Assembly (NCBI RefSeq): GCF_001625085.1
Contig: NZ_BDAW01000039.1
Span: 1-64,000, forward strand
Length of the DNA stretch: 64,000 nucleotides
From: Nocardia acidivorans NBRC 108247
Lineage (GTDB): Bacteria > Actinomycetota > Actinomycetes > Mycobacteriales > Mycobacteriaceae
Direction of reading: 5' to 3'
Position numbers and translations under genes: made by a program. The notes under the pieces were generated by a model. That model saw nothing but the letters and a program-made list of their open reading frames with translations, had not been told where the DNA came from and ran no database searches. Numbering within the stretch: the stretch's first letter is position 1; the number at the start of each line of letters is the position of its first letter. Of the stretch, positions 63,168 to 64,000 are shown in pieces.

Positions 63168-64000
63168 CTATTCGGGTCCGCGCGCGGGGGTGAACACCCG
63201 CTCGCCCGGGGCCGCCGCGCGCGCCGGGGCGGGTGCGGCGTCATCGCCGGTCCTTACCGGAGCGTCGATCAGGACAGCGCCCAGCACGGTGGTGTCGACC
63301 GCCTCGAGCAGGCGGTGTGCCCGCCGGGCGGGGCCGGACCTGGTCGCGCCACGCTCACAGACCAGTACCGTGAGTCCGGCGGTGGCCGTGATCACCTGTG
63401 CCTCAACGGCATCCAGCAGCGGTGGCGCGATCACCACCACCAGATCGGCACGCTCGTGCAGGTGGGTCAGCAGGCGGGTGAATCGCTCCCGGCTGAGCGT
63501 GGTGAACGGATCATCGCCGGTGCTGCCCGGTAGCAGTTCGCGCAGATACGGATTCCGGGTCTGGATCAGCACCTTACCGAGATCGGCGCGTCCGGCGAGG
63601 ATTTCGGCCACCCCGGTACCGCTGGGCCTGCGCAGATCCGCGTGCACCAGAATGGTGCGCACCCCCTGCCGCGCGCGCTCATCGGCGATCGCGCGGGCCA
63701 CGATCTCCACGCCCGCGCCCGCTTCGGGGGCGACCACGGCCACCGCCGCGCGTTCGGCGGGTGCGGTCAGTCCGACGGCGGTCACCACCTGTTTGAGCGC
63801 CCGATCCCGTTCCGCCGCATACTTCTCCGACTCACCCGGCACCACGGCGAGTGCGGTCACGCCCACCTTCTGCTCGAGGTCGTCGGCGGTGCGCAAGCGC
63901 CGCGACACCACCCCGAGCACCAGGGCGACCAGGCAGCCGATGAGCAGACCGCCGACTCCGTACGACAGCAGCGCGGGCCAGCGCGCCGGATCCTTGCGCA
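63168..64000 (-). CDS. Second polysaccharide co-polymerase with degenerate kinase domain (5' end outside window)
   Basis: Open from the window edge to the stop at 63168, 277 codons visible. A membrane segment near the edge (about codons 8-30, LLSYGVGGLLIGCLVALVLG) precedes a BY-kinase-like domain: VVAPEAGAGVEIVARAIADE in place of Walker A, TILVHADLRRP, and VVIAPPLLDAVEAQ (Walker B region). No GK[ST] motif, and the tail is short and alanine/proline-rich with no tyrosines. It resembles the co-polymerase at 56849-58279 in architecture but not in sequence. Confidence 0.82.
   Translation of the reverse strand, partial: RKDPARWPALLSYGVGGLLIGCLVALVLGVVSRRLRTADDLEQKVGVTALAVVPGESEKYAAERDRALKQVVTAVGLTAPAERAAVAVVAPEAGAGVEIVARAIADERARQGVRTILVHADLRRPSGTGVAEILAGRADLGKVLIQTRNPYLRELLPGSTGDDPFTTLSRERFTRLLTHLHERADLVVVIAPPLLDAVEAQVITATAGLTVLVCERGATRSGPARRAHRLLEAVDTTVLGAVLIDAPVRTGDDAAPAPARAAAPGERVFTPARGPE

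Overview
The window is GC-rich actinobacterial DNA. Several features point to a mycolic-acid actinomycete, most likely Nocardia or a close relative: the block gcvP / MerR / DUF151 / FtsR-type MerR / garA / gcvH, which matches the order of the Rv1832-Rv1826 region of M. tuberculosis; a CYP125-type steroid P450 with a KstR-type operator; a ChoD-like GMC oxidoreductase; a WhiB protein; a DUF222-HNH (13E12-type) gene; and MMPL and ThrE transporters. The genus is inferred from gene content only. I saw no rRNA, tRNA or CRISPR array.

1-13545 (minus strand): a compact lipid/polyketide locus. Reading from upstream: a LysR regulator, an AMP-binding acyl-CoA ligase, an FAD monooxygenase/reductase, an SGNH hydrolase, then a PUFA-synthase-like set: a PfaA-like KS-AT-ACP-KR-DH, a PfaC-like dehydratase without KS-CLF, and a PfaD-like enoyl reductase cut by the window edge. 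Most downstream junctions are ATGA overlaps or abut. The product cannot be named from sequence. This is the most interesting locus in the window.

13546-21123: mostly plus-strand accessory genes. They comprise a 37-codon ORF with a strong ribosome site, an HNH endonuclease, WhiB, a substrate-binding/VWA membrane protein, a DUF7144 protein, a WYL regulator, a VOC protein, a TetR / aldo-keto reductase divergent pair with two tandem operators, and a quinone-oxidoreductase-like enzyme.

21195-23252: a DUF222-HNH gene flanked by imperfect inverted repeats of roughly 75-115 bp, resembling a small mobile or repeat element next to the gcvP 3' end.

23252-30342 (minus): the glycine-cleavage / GarA block, with a tandem glycine riboswitch in the gcvP leader. 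Downstream lie a phosphatidyltransferase, then (30490-43883) a GMC oxidoreductase, DUF2252, a NERD-like protein, PAP2, acyl-CoA oxidase, ThrE, SRPBCC, MMPL, TetR and CYP125.

44131-64000: an exopolysaccharide/capsule locus. It has an initiating sugar phosphotransferase, AsnB-type amidotransferase, acetyltransferase, heparinase-like lyase, DUF218 protein, flippase, one GT2, UDP-sugar dehydrogenase, CapK-like ligase, a lipoprotein, two polysaccharide co-polymerases whose kinase-like domains lack Walker A, a Wzy-like ligase/polymerase and three GT4 glycosyltransferases. The set suggests a uronic-acid-containing, possibly amidated surface polymer made by a Wzx/Wzy-type route.
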